NCBI GenBank assembly: GCA_007745635.1
Contig: CP036272.1
Span: 2,907,124 to 2,971,123, forward strand
Length of the DNA stretch: 64,000 nucleotides
Origin: Stieleria bergensis
GTDB lineage: Bacteria; Planctomycetota; Planctomycetia; Pirellulales; Pirellulaceae
Direction of reading: 5' to 3'
Below, piece by piece: positions 36,890-45,650 of the stretch. How positions within the stretch are numbered: the stretch's first letter is position 1; every line of letters starts with the position of its first letter. The notes beneath the pieces were generated by a model. That model was not told where the DNA came from. It saw only the letters and a list, made by a program, of their open reading frames with translations, and did no database searches. A program made the position numbers and the translations under genes.

Positions 36890-38221
36890 ATGAGCGATAC
36901 ACACCCCTCCAACGACCCTGCTGGCACCCGCGATGACATCGAAGCGGTTGATGCGGCGGTCGCGTCTGAGGAGGATTCGCCAAACATTGATGCCCCCGCG
37001 ATCGACCCGCCGGAGACGGATCCTGTGCCGGCTCCGTTTGAGGTCAAGTTTGCCTCCCGCGTCGACCGCTTGCCGCCCTACATGTTTGGTCGCATCAATA
37101 GCTCGCTGTACCAAAAGCGTCGTGCCGGTGACGATGTGATTGATCTGGGCATGGGCAATCCAAGCGATGCGCCCGAGCCAGCGGTGGTGGAAAAGTTGCA
37201 GGCTGCGTCGAGTGATCCCAACAATCACGGTTACAGCAAGTCAAACGGCATTGCGAACCTGCGCCGTGAAGTGGCCAGCAAGTATTATCGCAAGTACGGT
37301 GTCAATCTGGATCCCGATCATGAGATCATCTCTTGCCTGGGCAGCAAGGAAGGTTTCTCGCACATGTGTTTGGCGCTGATGGGGCCAGGGGATACGGCGA
37401 TCATTCCTTCGCCATATTTCCCGGTGCATATGTATGGCGTCATCCTAGCCAGCGGCAACGTGGTCTCGTTGGACGTTGCTGACCCCGATAAGTTCTTGCG
37501 CAACGTTGCTTACACCTGCGAAAATTTGACGCCCGTTCCCAAGTTGTTGATCGTCAACTACCCGCACAATCCAAGTTCGGCGGTGATCGAGCTGGACTTT
37601 TTCGTCGAAGTGGTTCGGCTTGCGAAAAAGTACGGATTCCTTGTGATCCACGACTTTGCCTACGCTGACGTGGCGTTTGATGGTTACGTGCCGCCCAGTT
37701 TTTTGGCAGCACCGGGAGCCAAGGATGTTGGTGTTGAATTCACCACGATGAGCAAAGGCTATAACATGGCCGGTTGGCGCGTCGGTTTCTGTGCCGGTAA
37801 CGCTGACATGGTTCGAGGCTTAGGAACCATCAAAGGCTATTACGATTACGGCATGTTTCAGGCCATCCAGATCGCCGCGATTGTGGCATTGCGTGAGACC
37901 GAAGCCGCCGTCGAGAAGCAGTCACTGGTCTACCAAGGACGACGGGACGTGTTGGTCAACGGCTTGCGCCGCTTGGGATGGAAGGTTGATCCACCCAAAG
38001 CGGGAATGTTCTTATGGGCCGAGGTGCCAGAGCCCTGGAAAAGCCGCATGAGCACAATGGACTTCGCGCTCAAGTTGCTCGAAGAAGGCAACGTGGCTGT
38101 CAGCCCGGGAACTGGCTTTGGAGCCGCCGGCGAAGGCTTCCTGCGAATGTCCCTGGTGGAGAACGAGCATCGACTGCGCCAAGCCGTCCGCCAGATCAGC
38201 AAGTGCCTGGCCGAGAAGTAG
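36890..38221 (+). CDS. PLP-dependent class I/II aminotransferase (AlaC-like)
   Basis: A 443-residue fold-type I aminotransferase, closest by motif to alanine/LL-diaminopimelate-type aminotransferases. The open frame extends to 36806, but the ATG at 36890 (MSDTHPSND) is preferred. Residues 1-55 are an acidic Pro/Asp-rich extension. The core contains [39 protein letters not shown], the NYPHNPSS motif and the PLP-lysine block [13 protein letters not shown] with Lys at residue 289. The C-terminal [15 protein letters not shown] block completes it. Most likely converts a small amino acid and pyruvate; the exact substrate is not determined. A terminator-like hairpin follows. Confidence 0.87.
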   Translation: MSDTHPSNDPAGTRDDIEAVDAAVASEEDSPNIDAPAIDPPETDPVPAPFEVKFASRVDRLPPYMFGRINSSLYQKRRAGDDVIDLGMGNPSDAPEPAVVEKLQAASSDPNNHGYSKSNGIANLRREVASKYYRKYGVNLDPDHEIISCLGSKEGFSHMCLALMGPGDTAIIPSPYFPVHMYGVILASGNVVSLDVADPDKFLRNVAYTCENLTPVPKLLIVNYPHNPSSAVIELDFFVEVVRLAKKYGFLVIHDFAYADVAFDGYVPPSFLAAPGAKDVGVEFTTMSKGYNMAGWRVGFCAGNADMVRGLGTIKGYYDYGMFQAIQIAAIVALRETEAAVEKQSLVYQGRRDVLVNGLRRLGWKVDPPKAGMFLWAEVPEPWKSRMSTMDFALKLLEEGNVAVSPGTGFGAAGEGFLRMSLVENEHRLRQAVRQISKCLAEK

Positions 38222-38274
38222 TTGAAATGGCGTCGTTTTTAGCAAGCTGTGCGGGTCAGAGAGCCCGGCAGTCC

Positions 38275-38303
38275 GCCTTCTAAAGGCTGGCGGGCGGGAT
38301 TTT
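38275..38303 (+). terminator. Terminator-like hairpin after the aminotransferase
   Basis: GCCTT-CTA-AAGGC with outer partial pairing to GGCGG, followed by GGGATTTT, begins about 54 bp after the stop codon. The T-run is short. Confidence 0.4.
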
Positions 38304-38421
38304 GTATGCTCGCTTAATCAGGGCTACTCATTTTCTCGCTGCCCCGCTACACTGACGCTCCTTCATTTTTGCCAACTGATCGATTCGATTCGAACCACCT
38401 GAAACGTTTTGGAGAAAGCAT

Positions 38422-38601
38422 ATGCCTAGTGGCATCGAACGCGTCCGTGAAATCAAACGCCTGCGAACCCGCCGTAAGAAAGTTGCCAAGTTATTGGGTC
38501 GCGCTAAGGCTGGCACCATGGACAAAGCAGAAGTCGTTCGTAAGCTTCGCCGACTGACTCCTGGCGCTGACGTGATCATCAAACGCGAAGGCTTGGCCTA
38601 A
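38422..38601 (+). CDS. Small basic planctomycete protein (DUF6800-like)
   Basis: A 59-residue reading frame, ATG to TAA, preceded by a good Shine-Dalgarno sequence (GGAG, 7 nt before the ATG), which is rare in this window. The protein is very basic at the N-terminus (REIKRLRTRRKKVAKLLGRA) and ends LRRLTPGADVIIKREGLA, a layout resembling the small DUF6800 family of planctomycetes. No function is known. Basic character suggests nucleic-acid or ribosome binding, but this is speculation. It has its own apparent terminator at 38664-38684 and lies alone, so it is probably a monocistronic, well-expressed gene. Confidence 0.75.
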   Translation: MPSGIERVREIKRLRTRRKKVAKLLGRAKAGTMDKAEVVRKLRRLTPGADVIIKREGLA

Positions 38602-38663
38602 GTCGCGATCTGGCTTTTCAGCACGCACCATTGCTCAAAAATCGCCGTAGGGTGCCGTGCAGG

Positions 38664-38684
38664 CCAGCACCTTGCTGGGCTTTT
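38664..38684 (+). terminator. Terminator hairpin after the small basic gene
   Basis: CCAGCA and TGCTGG form a 6-bp stem with a 3-nt loop, followed by GC and TTTT, about 60 bp after the stop. Confidence 0.45.
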
Positions 38685-38734
38685 AACGCCCTGTCTTGCC
38701 GCGCTCGGCTGCGGCGGAAATGGCTTTTGTCAGC

Positions 38735-39121
38735 TCAATTGGGATTCGGTTTGCTGCGATGCAGCTGCTGGAAAAATGTATCGAGTTGACCGACGTAGCA
38801 ATTGCAGTGCTGACAGACGGTGGCTTCAGGCGAAATCGCGTGGCCGCATTTATTGCAGGGTCGAGCTCGCACCGCAGACTTGGGTTCTGGAGGTGGTGCG
38901 GGTGCATCACCAAGCAATCGCAGGACGGCTGTGTCGCTGACCGATTCACGGATGGCGTAGCCAAACGAAAACACGTCGCGGCAACGTGGGCAGCGAACCT
39001 GCCGTCCAATCAACTCCGGGCCGCCGCGTAGTTTGTGCCCGCGCGGGCAGGCGCAGGTGATCTTCTGCTCGGGAGTTTTGGATTCGTTCATCTTGACCAT
39101 GCGGTCGCTGTTGTCGTTCAT
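38735..39121 (-). CDS. Zinc-ribbon protein of unknown function
   Basis: A 128-residue soluble protein with two Cys-based zinc ribbons: an N-terminal one (CACPRGHKL...VRCPRCRDVFSF, about residues 23-51) and a C-terminal one (CNKCGHAISPEATVCQHC, about 89-106). A Pro-rich linker (APAPPPEP) separates them. There is no membrane segment. The first ribbon resembles those on planctomycete regulatory or kinase-linked proteins, but no catalytic domain is attached. It converges on the small basic gene. Function unknown. Confidence 0.65.
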   Translation of the reverse strand: MNDNSDRMVKMNESKTPEQKITCACPRGHKLRGGPELIGRQVRCPRCRDVFSFGYAIRESVSDTAVLRLLGDAPAPPPEPKSAVRARPCNKCGHAISPEATVCQHCNCYVGQLDTFFQQLHRSKPNPN

Positions 39122-39800
39122 TTTTCTATTCCTTGCGAAATCGCATCCTTGCTTAGCGTTTCAGTGTCCGTTCTTCGTTTCTTTTTGGGGCAACGTTTCA
39201 GGCGTCTCGGGGAGCTTAGTTGTGCCTGGGGGCAATCAGTTGAGCGATCGGTAGGGCTGTGATTGAGGAAGCCACCGAACACCACTTGGCATGGGGGAGG
39301 CTGAACTCTATGCAGCGGAGCTTATCGGTGATACATCGCGATCGGGGCATCGCATGGGACGTCTCATCAAACAATGTTCAGTCAGTGCACGTTACCGTCT
39401 TTGGCAAGTGCCAAGCACATAAAAATACTCCTTGCTGTGGACTTTGCAGGCGGGACGCATTGGAGCGAGGCAAAGTATCAGGGCTCAACAGCAACAACGA
39501 ATGATAATCGTGTCTCTTAGTGAAACCATCGATGTGACGCAAAGTTTCTAGCGTTTCGTAGGAATGCCTTCTGGCTCGTAATCGCCTGTTGTAGGTTGAA
39601 TCCCCCCCGACGATGGAGGCAGCGGAGTGAATGCCGGCCGTGAGGTAGAGTTGGTAGCACGTTTTAACCGTATAGACCGCTCTCCTGGGCGGGGTGGTTC
39701 GGGTTTCGGCTCGGTTTCTGTTCTTGCATTTGCCCTCGTCTTTCCGGCGCTGCTAAACTGGATGAAGACCATCTTCCCTCAATTTGAACCGAGTTGCGTG
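39122..39800. other. Interval without a supported gene
   Basis: Several short frames exist on both strands. The plus frame continuing upstream of 39801 and a minus frame at 39548-39772 overlap each other and show no family features. It should contain promoters for the zinc-ribbon gene and the cytochrome gene. Confidence 0.4.
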
Positions 39801-40763
39801 ATGCGAGCCCAAACCTTGTCTAAGAACCGAGTCGCTGTCGCGGCATGTTTTTTGGTTGCGACGGCCTGTTGGTTGGTTGTCGCAGCGGACGAGAAACGCG
39901 CCGCAAAGCCCGCCTTCAATCAGTCGACCACCAAAGCGATTTTCTTTGACTCGGTTTCCAGTGCGATCCGTGGTCAACGACCGACGATTGATACGTTGCG
40001 TCAGCAGACAGCCGCCGCCGCTGCGCCGGCTGCCACAGGTGGCGGAGCAACTGGAGGTGCTCCCAAGGTGGACGGGACGTGGGACAACATGATCACGGCC
40101 GGATCGATCGAAGATGAAGTCAAGAAGCGCAAGCTGCATTACGACTCCGTTGTGACGCTGCCCGGCCCGTTTAAAAGTGGTGGCTACCAGGATGCTCGTT
40201 TGGACCTGATGGTGATGGCCAGTTTGTTTGCGGTCATCTCTGAATACAAAGGTGAAGTGCGGTTCAAAAAAGATGCTGCTGCTGCACGCGATTTGCTGGC
40301 CCGAACCGCCTTCCGCTGCAATAGTGGAACGTCTCAGGTGTTCAACGAAGCCAACGCACGAAAAGAGGACTTGCAAAGCCTGATGTCCGGCTCTGGACTC
40401 GGTGAACGCCGCACTGAGGAAGGCAACGACTGGTCGGCGATTCTCGATCGCAGCCCACTGATGGAGTACATGGAAGAGCTCAAAGATCAGCTCAAAACGG
40501 CTTCCAACAGCGAAGCCGCCGTCAAAGCAGAGCCCAACGAGGTTCGTCGTCCTGCCGAGTTGTTAGCCATCATCGGTTACATCTTGCATCAGGAAGGCAT
40601 GGATGACGCGGACGACGAAGACTACAAAGCGTACTGCGTGCAGATGACCAATGGAGCCTTGACCGTCCGTCGTGGCTTAGACGCCAATGACTACAAAACA
40701 GTTGGCGATGGAGTGGGAGTGATCACGACGTCCTGCGATGATTGCCACGGTGAATACCGCTAG
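39801..40763 (+). CDS. Exported c-type cytochrome with C-terminal heme site
   Basis: About 320 residues from the ATG at 39801, which gives a signal peptide (KNRVAVAACFLVATACWLVVA). The open frame begins at 39627, but that extension looks noncoding. An Ala/Gly-rich linker (about 65-90) follows. The body is mostly helical and has a single heme-binding CDDCH motif at C312-C315-H316, only four residues from the end. This end position recalls class II cytochromes (c'/c556 fold). Monoheme electron carrier or sensor in the periplasm is inferred; no partner is encoded beside it. Confidence 0.7.
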   Translation: MRAQTLSKNRVAVAACFLVATACWLVVAADEKRAAKPAFNQSTTKAIFFDSVSSAIRGQRPTIDTLRQQTAAAAAPAATGGGATGGAPKVDGTWDNMITAGSIEDEVKKRKLHYDSVVTLPGPFKSGGYQDARLDLMVMASLFAVISEYKGEVRFKKDAAAARDLLARTAFRCNSGTSQVFNEANARKEDLQSLMSGSGLGERRTEEGNDWSAILDRSPLMEYMEELKDQLKTASNSEAAVKAEPNEVRRPAELLAIIGYILHQEGMDDADDEDYKAYCVQMTNGALTVRRGLDANDYKTVGDGVGVITTSCDDCHGEYR

Positions 40764-41125
40764 GCAGTCGTTTCCTCAGTTTCACTCGTTGCCAAATTAG
40801 CTTTTTTGCCGGCGCGTTCGCTCTGCTGCAGCCTTCTATCGAGTGGTGCAATCATGGCAGACAATGTCTCTCTCGTTTGATTGTCGCCACCCCTAGCGTC
40901 AGGAGCCGGTCCCTGTCGTCCCGGTCCCTGTCGTCCCGGTCCCTGGTGTCCCGGTCGCATCACCTGCATCTAGCCGGCCACTGGCGAACTCATCTTGCGA
41001 TCACCGAGTGAATTCGGTACCGCTATTTCTTTGACGTCGGGCGCTCCGCATGCCCATTTAGCAGGCCTATCTCAGTGGCGAACAGCCGCCCATAGACGCA
41101 CCGAAGGATCGGTGTACAGCGAGTC
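40764..41125. other. Interval with a 15-bp repeat
   Basis: Between the cytochrome and the following phosphodiesterase-fold gene. A small minus frame (40760-40969) reads through the repeat array but has no family features, so it is not called. Otherwise nothing recognised. Confidence 0.4.
40906..40950. repeat. 15-bp tandem repeat, three copies, noncoding
   Basis: CCGGTCCCTGTCGTC is present twice exactly and once with one substitution, followed by a decayed partial copy (CCGGTC). Confidence 0.85.
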
Positions 41126-42181
41126 ATGTCGCGACGAGCAAGGAGGCTCGCAGTGTTTTTTAAGCCAACCAAGTACGCGTTTGCAATTCTCATTGCCGCC
41201 TTTTTATTAGGCGGTGGCGGGCTGGGTGGATGGCTCAAGCCAGATCTACCGATCGCCGGTTCGATCGTGCGGATGCTGTTTGGAGGTTCGGGGCCCGATT
41301 CCACCAGTCCCAGAACGGCCAGTGCGTCAGCGGGCGGTGCTGCAGGTGAAACGCTACGGATCGCCAGTTTTAACATTCAGGTTTTGGGAACGTCCAAGAT
41401 GGGGAAGCCTGAAGTGGTGGCAACCCTTTCCGAGATCATTCGTCAGTTTGATGTCGTGGCGATTCAAGAGATTCGTTCCAAAGATCCCGAGATCATTCCG
41501 CGTCTGGTCAAGCAGGTCAATGCAGAGGGAGGCAATTACAAGTTTGTGATTGGTCCTCGTTTGGGCCGCACCGTCAGCAAGGAACAGTACGCCTATGTCT
41601 TCGATGCCAATCGTGTGTTGTACAACCCGGATTCGGTCGGCACGGTGCTCGATCCAAGTGATGTGCTGCACCGCGAACCCTTCTTTGTGCAGTTCTTGGC
41701 TCGGACCGATCAGCCGGAGAAAGCGTTTTCGTTTTGGTTGGTCAATATCCATACCGATCCCGATGAGGTGCCGCAGGAGTTGGCCGCCCTAGCGCAGGTG
41801 TACTCGATCATGAAAAACACTCGGTTTGCCGAAGACGATGTGATTCTGCTTGGCGACTTCAATGCTGCCGCCAGCGAGATGCTGCCGCTTGGGCAAGTTC
41901 CAGGCTTGCAAACGGTGATCGCCAACCAGCCGACCAACACTCGGCTGACAAAGAGCTATGACAACCTGCTCTTTGATCAAGCCACCGTCAACGAGTTCAC
42001 GGGGAGCTCTGGTGTCTATTCGATTCAGGACCGTCACGGCATGAAGTTGGAACAAGCCTTGGAAGTTTCCGATCACTTGCCGGTTTGGGCAGAGTTCAGT
42101 GTCTGGGAATCTGGACTCGGCGGCGGTGCCAGCGGTGGACGAGTGGCAACGCTTCCCGCCTCGTCGGATGCTTCACGCTGA
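41126..42181 (+). CDS. Endonuclease/exonuclease/phosphatase family protein
   Basis: A 351-residue DNase I-like fold protein with an N-terminal membrane anchor (about 15-35). Family motifs are in order: FNIQVLGTSK, VVAIQEIRS (catalytic Glu), YKFVIGPRLGRT, LVNIHTDPDE, LLGDFNAAASE and SDHLPVWAEF. It could be a secreted or membrane-bound nuclease or phosphodiesterase; the substrate cannot be read from the sequence. The C-terminal 25 residues are Gly/Ser-rich without a domain. Confidence 0.83.
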   Translation: MSRRARRLAVFFKPTKYAFAILIAAFLLGGGGLGGWLKPDLPIAGSIVRMLFGGSGPDSTSPRTASASAGGAAGETLRIASFNIQVLGTSKMGKPEVVATLSEIIRQFDVVAIQEIRSKDPEIIPRLVKQVNAEGGNYKFVIGPRLGRTVSKEQYAYVFDANRVLYNPDSVGTVLDPSDVLHREPFFVQFLARTDQPEKAFSFWLVNIHTDPDEVPQELAALAQVYSIMKNTRFAEDDVILLGDFNAAASEMLPLGQVPGLQTVIANQPTNTRLTKSYDNLLFDQATVNEFTGSSGVYSIQDRHGMKLEQALEVSDHLPVWAEFSVWESGLGGGASGGRVATLPASSDASR

Positions 42182-42500
42182 TTCCTTTCAGGCATGCTGC
42201 CCCGCCACCAAGCTTCTCTTTGGGTGGCCCTGCAATGTCAATCAAAACAGCACCCCGCTGAATTGGTGCTGGCTAGCAGAGACGTGCATGACCGTGATTG
42301 CCGTGGGGGAATTGGCTCAACACATTGCCCGGATCGTTGCTGCGCTGTCCATTGTCCATCAGATGCGGGTTATCCCAACGCTAGCGGCTATGCCGGCTAC
42401 GGACTGTCTGCTAATCAAGAGCTAAACTGCAGGCCGATGAACCCATTTACCGTAGTGGATTGATGGAATTCACAAAACGCAACCTCCCAGGTACGGAACA
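42182..42500. other. Interval without a supported gene
   Basis: About 320 bp between the phosphodiesterase-fold gene and a small membrane-protein gene. Overlapping plus-strand frames show no domain or signal peptide. Nothing further seen. Confidence 0.4.
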
Positions 42501-42755
42501 ATGTGGCGAGCCATTTTTATCGCAGCCGGCGTGATGGCGATGATCATTGGGATTGAAACCTTGGTCATCGAGAGCGCTGATATTTACACCAGTCGAGGGT
42601 CAACGGCACGAGAGTTTCTCGATCCGTCGACCGTTGACGGGCAAAGTACGATCACCTTTGAGCCACCGGAATGGTTTCCGTGGATGGTCTTGAGCACGGG
42701 TGCAATCACAGTGATCTACACGTTCTCACTACCCAAACGCTTCAAAGCGTCGTAG
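42501..42755 (+). CDS. Small two-helix membrane protein
   Basis: An 84-residue protein with a hydrophobic segment at each end (WRAIFIAAGVMAMIIGIETL and WMVLSTGAITVIYTFSL) and a polar middle of about 40 residues (SADIYTSRG...ITFEPPEWFP) that would be periplasmic. The layout, start codon and a basic C-terminus (PKRFKAS) support a real gene. No function known. Confidence 0.6.
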   Translation: MWRAIFIAAGVMAMIIGIETLVIESADIYTSRGSTAREFLDPSTVDGQSTITFEPPEWFPWMVLSTGAITVIYTFSLPKRFKAS

Positions 42756-42847
42756 CGGACGCTGAACGTTCGAAAGTCGCCAGCAAGGACAGCTGGCAGA
42801 CTTGTCTTTAAGCTCCACGCCTCGCTGAAGTGGCGCGCCGCCAACGA

Positions 42848-45004
42848 CTAAGCGAACCCCAACGCTGCCAGCGTCTGGTAGGTCATCAGGGCGGCGACAT
42901 AAGCCAGTCCTGTCATGTAACAGAATTGGACGATGGCCCATTTCAAGCTGCCAGTTTCTCGTTTTGTGACAGCCTGTGTTGGCAAGCACTGCATGGCCAA
43001 GACAAAGAACACCAGTAAGCTTAATCCCGTGGCAGTGGTGAAGACCGGCGATCCATCGGGCTTGGTCTGTCGAGCCAATGTCTCCACCAGCAAGTCAGTG
43101 TCTTCGGCCGCGTCCTCTCCCAGTCCATAGACGATCGAGAGCGAGGAGACCAGGACCTCTCGAGCGGCGAACGAAGTCATGATGCCGATGTCGATTTTCC
43201 AATCAAATCCAAGCGGCTCAAACACCGGTTCGATCGTCTGGCCAATCCGCCCGACAGCCGAATACTCTAGCGCTGCTTGAGCTTGCTGGCGTTCGTCTAC
43301 CGGCAACTGTGCCTCTGGAATCTTGGGATACGTTGCCAACGCCCACAGCACCACCGAGATCAACAGGATCGTTGTTCCGGCTTGACGCAGAAAAATCGTG
43401 CCGCGATCCAGCATCGTTAACAAGGCGTTGCGCAAACTGGGAAGCCGGTAACTGGGAAGTTCCATGACCAGTGGCGCCGCTTCTCCGGGGACAACGGTTT
43501 TCTTTAGCAAGAACGCTGTGCCAAAGGCCGCGATTAGCCCCAGTAAGTACGCACCGGCGAACATGATTGCCGCTTTGCCGGGGCTGTCACCAAATAATAA
43601 CGCTGCAACCATGACGTAAACGGGTAAGCGAGCCGAACAGGTCAGCAGCGGCAGCACCAGAATCGTCACCAACCGGTCTCGCCAACTTTCAATCGTGCGC
43701 GTGGACATGATTCCGGGAATCGCACAGGCATGAGCTGACAACATTGGCACAAAGGCCTTGCCGGGCAAGCCAACTCTGCGCATCAGGCGTTCCATGACGA
43801 ACGCACCACGGGCCATGTAACCTGAATCTTCCAGCAAGGTGATGAAGAAAAACAGGATGCAGATCTGGGGCAAGAAAACAACCACGCCAGCAATTCCTGC
43901 GATGACGCCATCGACCGCCAATGAGTGAAAGTCAGCCTGCGGGAGCATTCCGATCAAAAGGGACACAGCAACGGCGGTCCCGGTTGACCAGCGTGTCCAC
44001 TTCATTTCATTTAGCCGATAGGCGCCCGCAAACACCGCCAGTGAAAGCAATGTTGCCAAGGGGAACCACAGCCAAAGGGCCACTGGGCCGCTGGGAATCA
44101 GCGCCGCCACCGTCTCGCTAATGTATCCAAAGGCCATCTCAATCCACTGCATCGGGTAGTTCGCGACCCAGAAGATCATGAAAAACACGCTCAGCATGAC
44201 CGTCAGCAAAGCGGCGAGACCGAGCAGCGGCGAGGTCAGTGTTTTGTCAATCCAGGTCAGGTCTCGTGAGACCGTTTTGCGACTCTCCGTCGAGCATCCA
44301 GCGACCTGATCGGCCCAGTCGAATCGGGCCGCGAACGGACAACCGGTGCAGCCCGCGACACAGGACGCACGAGCGATCGGCAGTGCGACCTCGTCCGGTT
44401 TGACGGTGTCGTAGATCGTCTCACGCAATGTGTCCAAGCCGTTGCCCTTGCGGGCGCTCACTGGGACAACCGGACAGCCAAGCTGGTTGCTAAGTTCCTG
44501 AATGTTGATTTCAGTGCCCGCCGCTTGCGCCGCATCGATCAAATTGACGGCAACAATCGTCGGCAGGTTCAGTTCTAGAATTTCGCTGGCGACCACCAAG
44601 GTTCGCGAGAGATTCGTCGCGTCGACGACCACCACCACCGCGTCCGGCGAATGATCCATGCGGCCTTGGAACTCGCCGCGCAAACACTTGGCCGCCACTT
44701 CTTCTTCCGGGCTGGCCGGTTGCATGCTGTACAAGCCAGGCAGGTCAACCAAATCAAGGTCCGCGCTGGCTTGGCAATGCGGATCGCTATCGACCGAACG
44801 AACCTGAATCGCTGCGACACGCAGGTCCACGGTGACGCCGGGGTAGTTGGCGGTCTTGGCTCTCAGGCCCGCCAAGGCATTAAATAACGACGTCTTGCCA
44901 ACGTTCGGGTTACCAACCAGCAGGACCGTCTTGGATTGCTGCTCGTTGCCGGTTGACGGTTCAGTCGCCGGGACGTCGTCTACTGTGGTCACAGGGGCAC
45001 TCAA
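42848..45004 (-). CDS. feoB: Ferrous iron transporter FeoB
   Basis: A 718-residue inner-membrane Fe(II) importer. The N-terminal G domain has G1 GNPNVGKTS (31-39), DLPG (87-90), NLID (154-157) and SARKG (183-187). A cysteine group C215/C219/C222 (CVAGCTGC) plus C237 lies between the G domain and the membrane part. The membrane region contains the Gate motifs (FLPQICILFFFITLLEDSGYMAR and a second copy after LPSYRLPSLRNALL). No ATG is available at the start: TTG at 45004 or GTG at 44992. It follows feoA by about 50 bp, and both lie behind a Fur-like box. Confidence 0.93.
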   Translation of the reverse strand: MSAPVTTVDDVPATEPSTGNEQQSKTVLLVGNPNVGKTSLFNALAGLRAKTANYPGVTVDLRVAAIQVRSVDSDPHCQASADLDLVDLPGLYSMQPASPEEEVAAKCLRGEFQGRMDHSPDAVVVVVDATNLSRTLVVASEILELNLPTIVAVNLIDAAQAAGTEINIQELSNQLGCPVVPVSARKGNGLDTLRETIYDTVKPDEVALPIARASCVAGCTGCPFAARFDWADQVAGCSTESRKTVSRDLTWIDKTLTSPLLGLAALLTVMLSVFFMIFWVANYPMQWIEMAFGYISETVAALIPSGPVALWLWFPLATLLSLAVFAGAYRLNEMKWTRWSTGTAVAVSLLIGMLPQADFHSLAVDGVIAGIAGVVVFLPQICILFFFITLLEDSGYMARGAFVMERLMRRVGLPGKAFVPMLSAHACAIPGIMSTRTIESWRDRLVTILVLPLLTCSARLPVYVMVAALLFGDSPGKAAIMFAGAYLLGLIAAFGTAFLLKKTVVPGEAAPLVMELPSYRLPSLRNALLTMLDRGTIFLRQAGTTILLISVVLWALATYPKIPEAQLPVDERQQAQAALEYSAVGRIGQTIEPVFEPLGFDWKIDIGIMTSFAAREVLVSSLSIVYGLGEDAAEDTDLLVETLARQTKPDGSPVFTTATGLSLLVFFVLAMQCLPTQAVTKRETGSLKWAIVQFCYMTGLAYVAALMTYQTLAALGFA

Positions 45005-45039
45005 GTTCGTGGGATCAGCGGGGCAATCGGATCAGTGGG

Positions 45040-45084
45040 CAGCGTCTTGGCTGGCTTAGTCTTGGCTGGCAGCGTCTTGGCGGT
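45040..45084. repeat. 15-bp tandem repeat spanning the feoA stop codon
   Basis: Three 15-bp units: CAGCGTCTTGGCTGG, CTTAGTCTTGGCTGG and CAGCGTCTTGGCGGT. On the minus strand they encode the feoA C-terminus (DAASQD) and the TAA stop falls inside the middle unit, where its neighbours read GCT. Confidence 0.85.
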
Positions 45085-45295
45085 TTGGTTCGACTGGCTG
45101 CACAAGCACCAACGATGCGAGTCGCCGTGAGAGGCCGATTTGCGACGTGCCGATACGCAAGATCATCGGATCTCCGGGCCCAATGAGTTCCAGCAAACGA
45201 CCTTGGCAGATCCCCAGACGTTTCAAGCGAACGGCATCCAAGCCCTCGGCATGAAGTTCCAGGCATTGCATCGTCCCGGGCCGAAAAGAGGTCAT
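45056..45295 (-). CDS. feoA: Ferrous iron transport protein FeoA
   Basis: A small SH3-like cytosolic partner of FeoB. From the ATG at 45295 it is 79 residues, the usual FeoA size, with CLELHAEGLDAVRLKRLGI, LLELIGPGDPMILRIG and SQIGLSRRLASLVLV. An earlier ATG at 45469 would add 58 residues with several Cys and no family match, but would sit just after the Fur-like box, so it cannot be excluded. The last residues and the stop codon lie in a 15-bp tandem repeat. Upstream of feoB on the same strand. Confidence 0.85.
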   Translation of the reverse strand: MTSFRPGTMQCLELHAEGLDAVRLKRLGICQGRLLELIGPGDPMILRIGTSQIGLSRRLASLVLVQPVEPNRQDAASQD

Positions 45296-45486
45296 CGGGC
45301 GACCTGAGGAGTGGTCCGGTGAATGGCCCAGTGAGGGATCTGGCTGCTGATCGTCTACTGACACGAGCGTTTTCGGTTCGAAGCGAGGTGATTGGGGCAA
45401 CTCAATGATGCAGCGATGGCAGAAAACACTGCAAAAGACCGGCTGTTTTGACCAGCCCCCGTCGCGCATTGTGTCGGACTGACAAG

Positions 45487-45503
45487 TTGAGAATCAGTCT
45501 CAA
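45487..45503 (-). promoter_or_regulatory. Fur-like operator upstream of feoAB
   Basis: TTGAGAATCAGTCTCAA is a perfect 6-5-6 inverted repeat. Its core TGAGAATCAGTCTCA differs at one position from the common Fur box TGAGAATCATTCTCA. It lies downstream of the feo -35 match, where a bound repressor would block transcription. Confidence 0.65.
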
Positions 45504-45528
45504 ATAGAATGGTCGCTGGTGCAGATTC

Positions 45529-45534
45529 TGTCAA
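45529..45534 (-). promoter_or_regulatory. -35 element of the feoAB promoter
   Basis: A perfect TTGACA on the minus strand. At 17 bp spacing follows CATTCT, a weak -10, then the Fur-like dyad. Promoter and operator geometry support iron-repressed feoAB. Confidence 0.5.
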
Positions 45535-45609
45535 GCAGTGGAGCATCTGCCCGGCGAGCAGTGTCGGGTTCCAAACCGGCAGAGGGGCGCTTGCTGGGGC
45601 CAGTCAGGT

Positions 45610-45650
45610 GTATGGAACAGTGTCGCGTATGGAACAGTGTCGCGTATGGA
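45610..45650. repeat. 17-bp tandem repeat, 2.4 copies, noncoding
   Basis: GTATGGAACAGTGTCGC is present twice exactly plus a partial third copy (GTATGGA). The whole interval from 45504 to 45913 has no supported gene; it is the divergent upstream region of feoA and the DUF1579 gene. Confidence 0.85.

Noticed and set aside
39548-39772. Minus-strand frame of 74 codons before the cytochrome gene
   Set aside because: Pro/Thr-rich with no signal peptide or known motif; cannot be told from chance.
40760-40969. Minus-strand frame of 69 codons with GPGRQ repeats
   Set aside because: The repeats come from the 15-bp array; it overlaps the cytochrome stop and has no family support.
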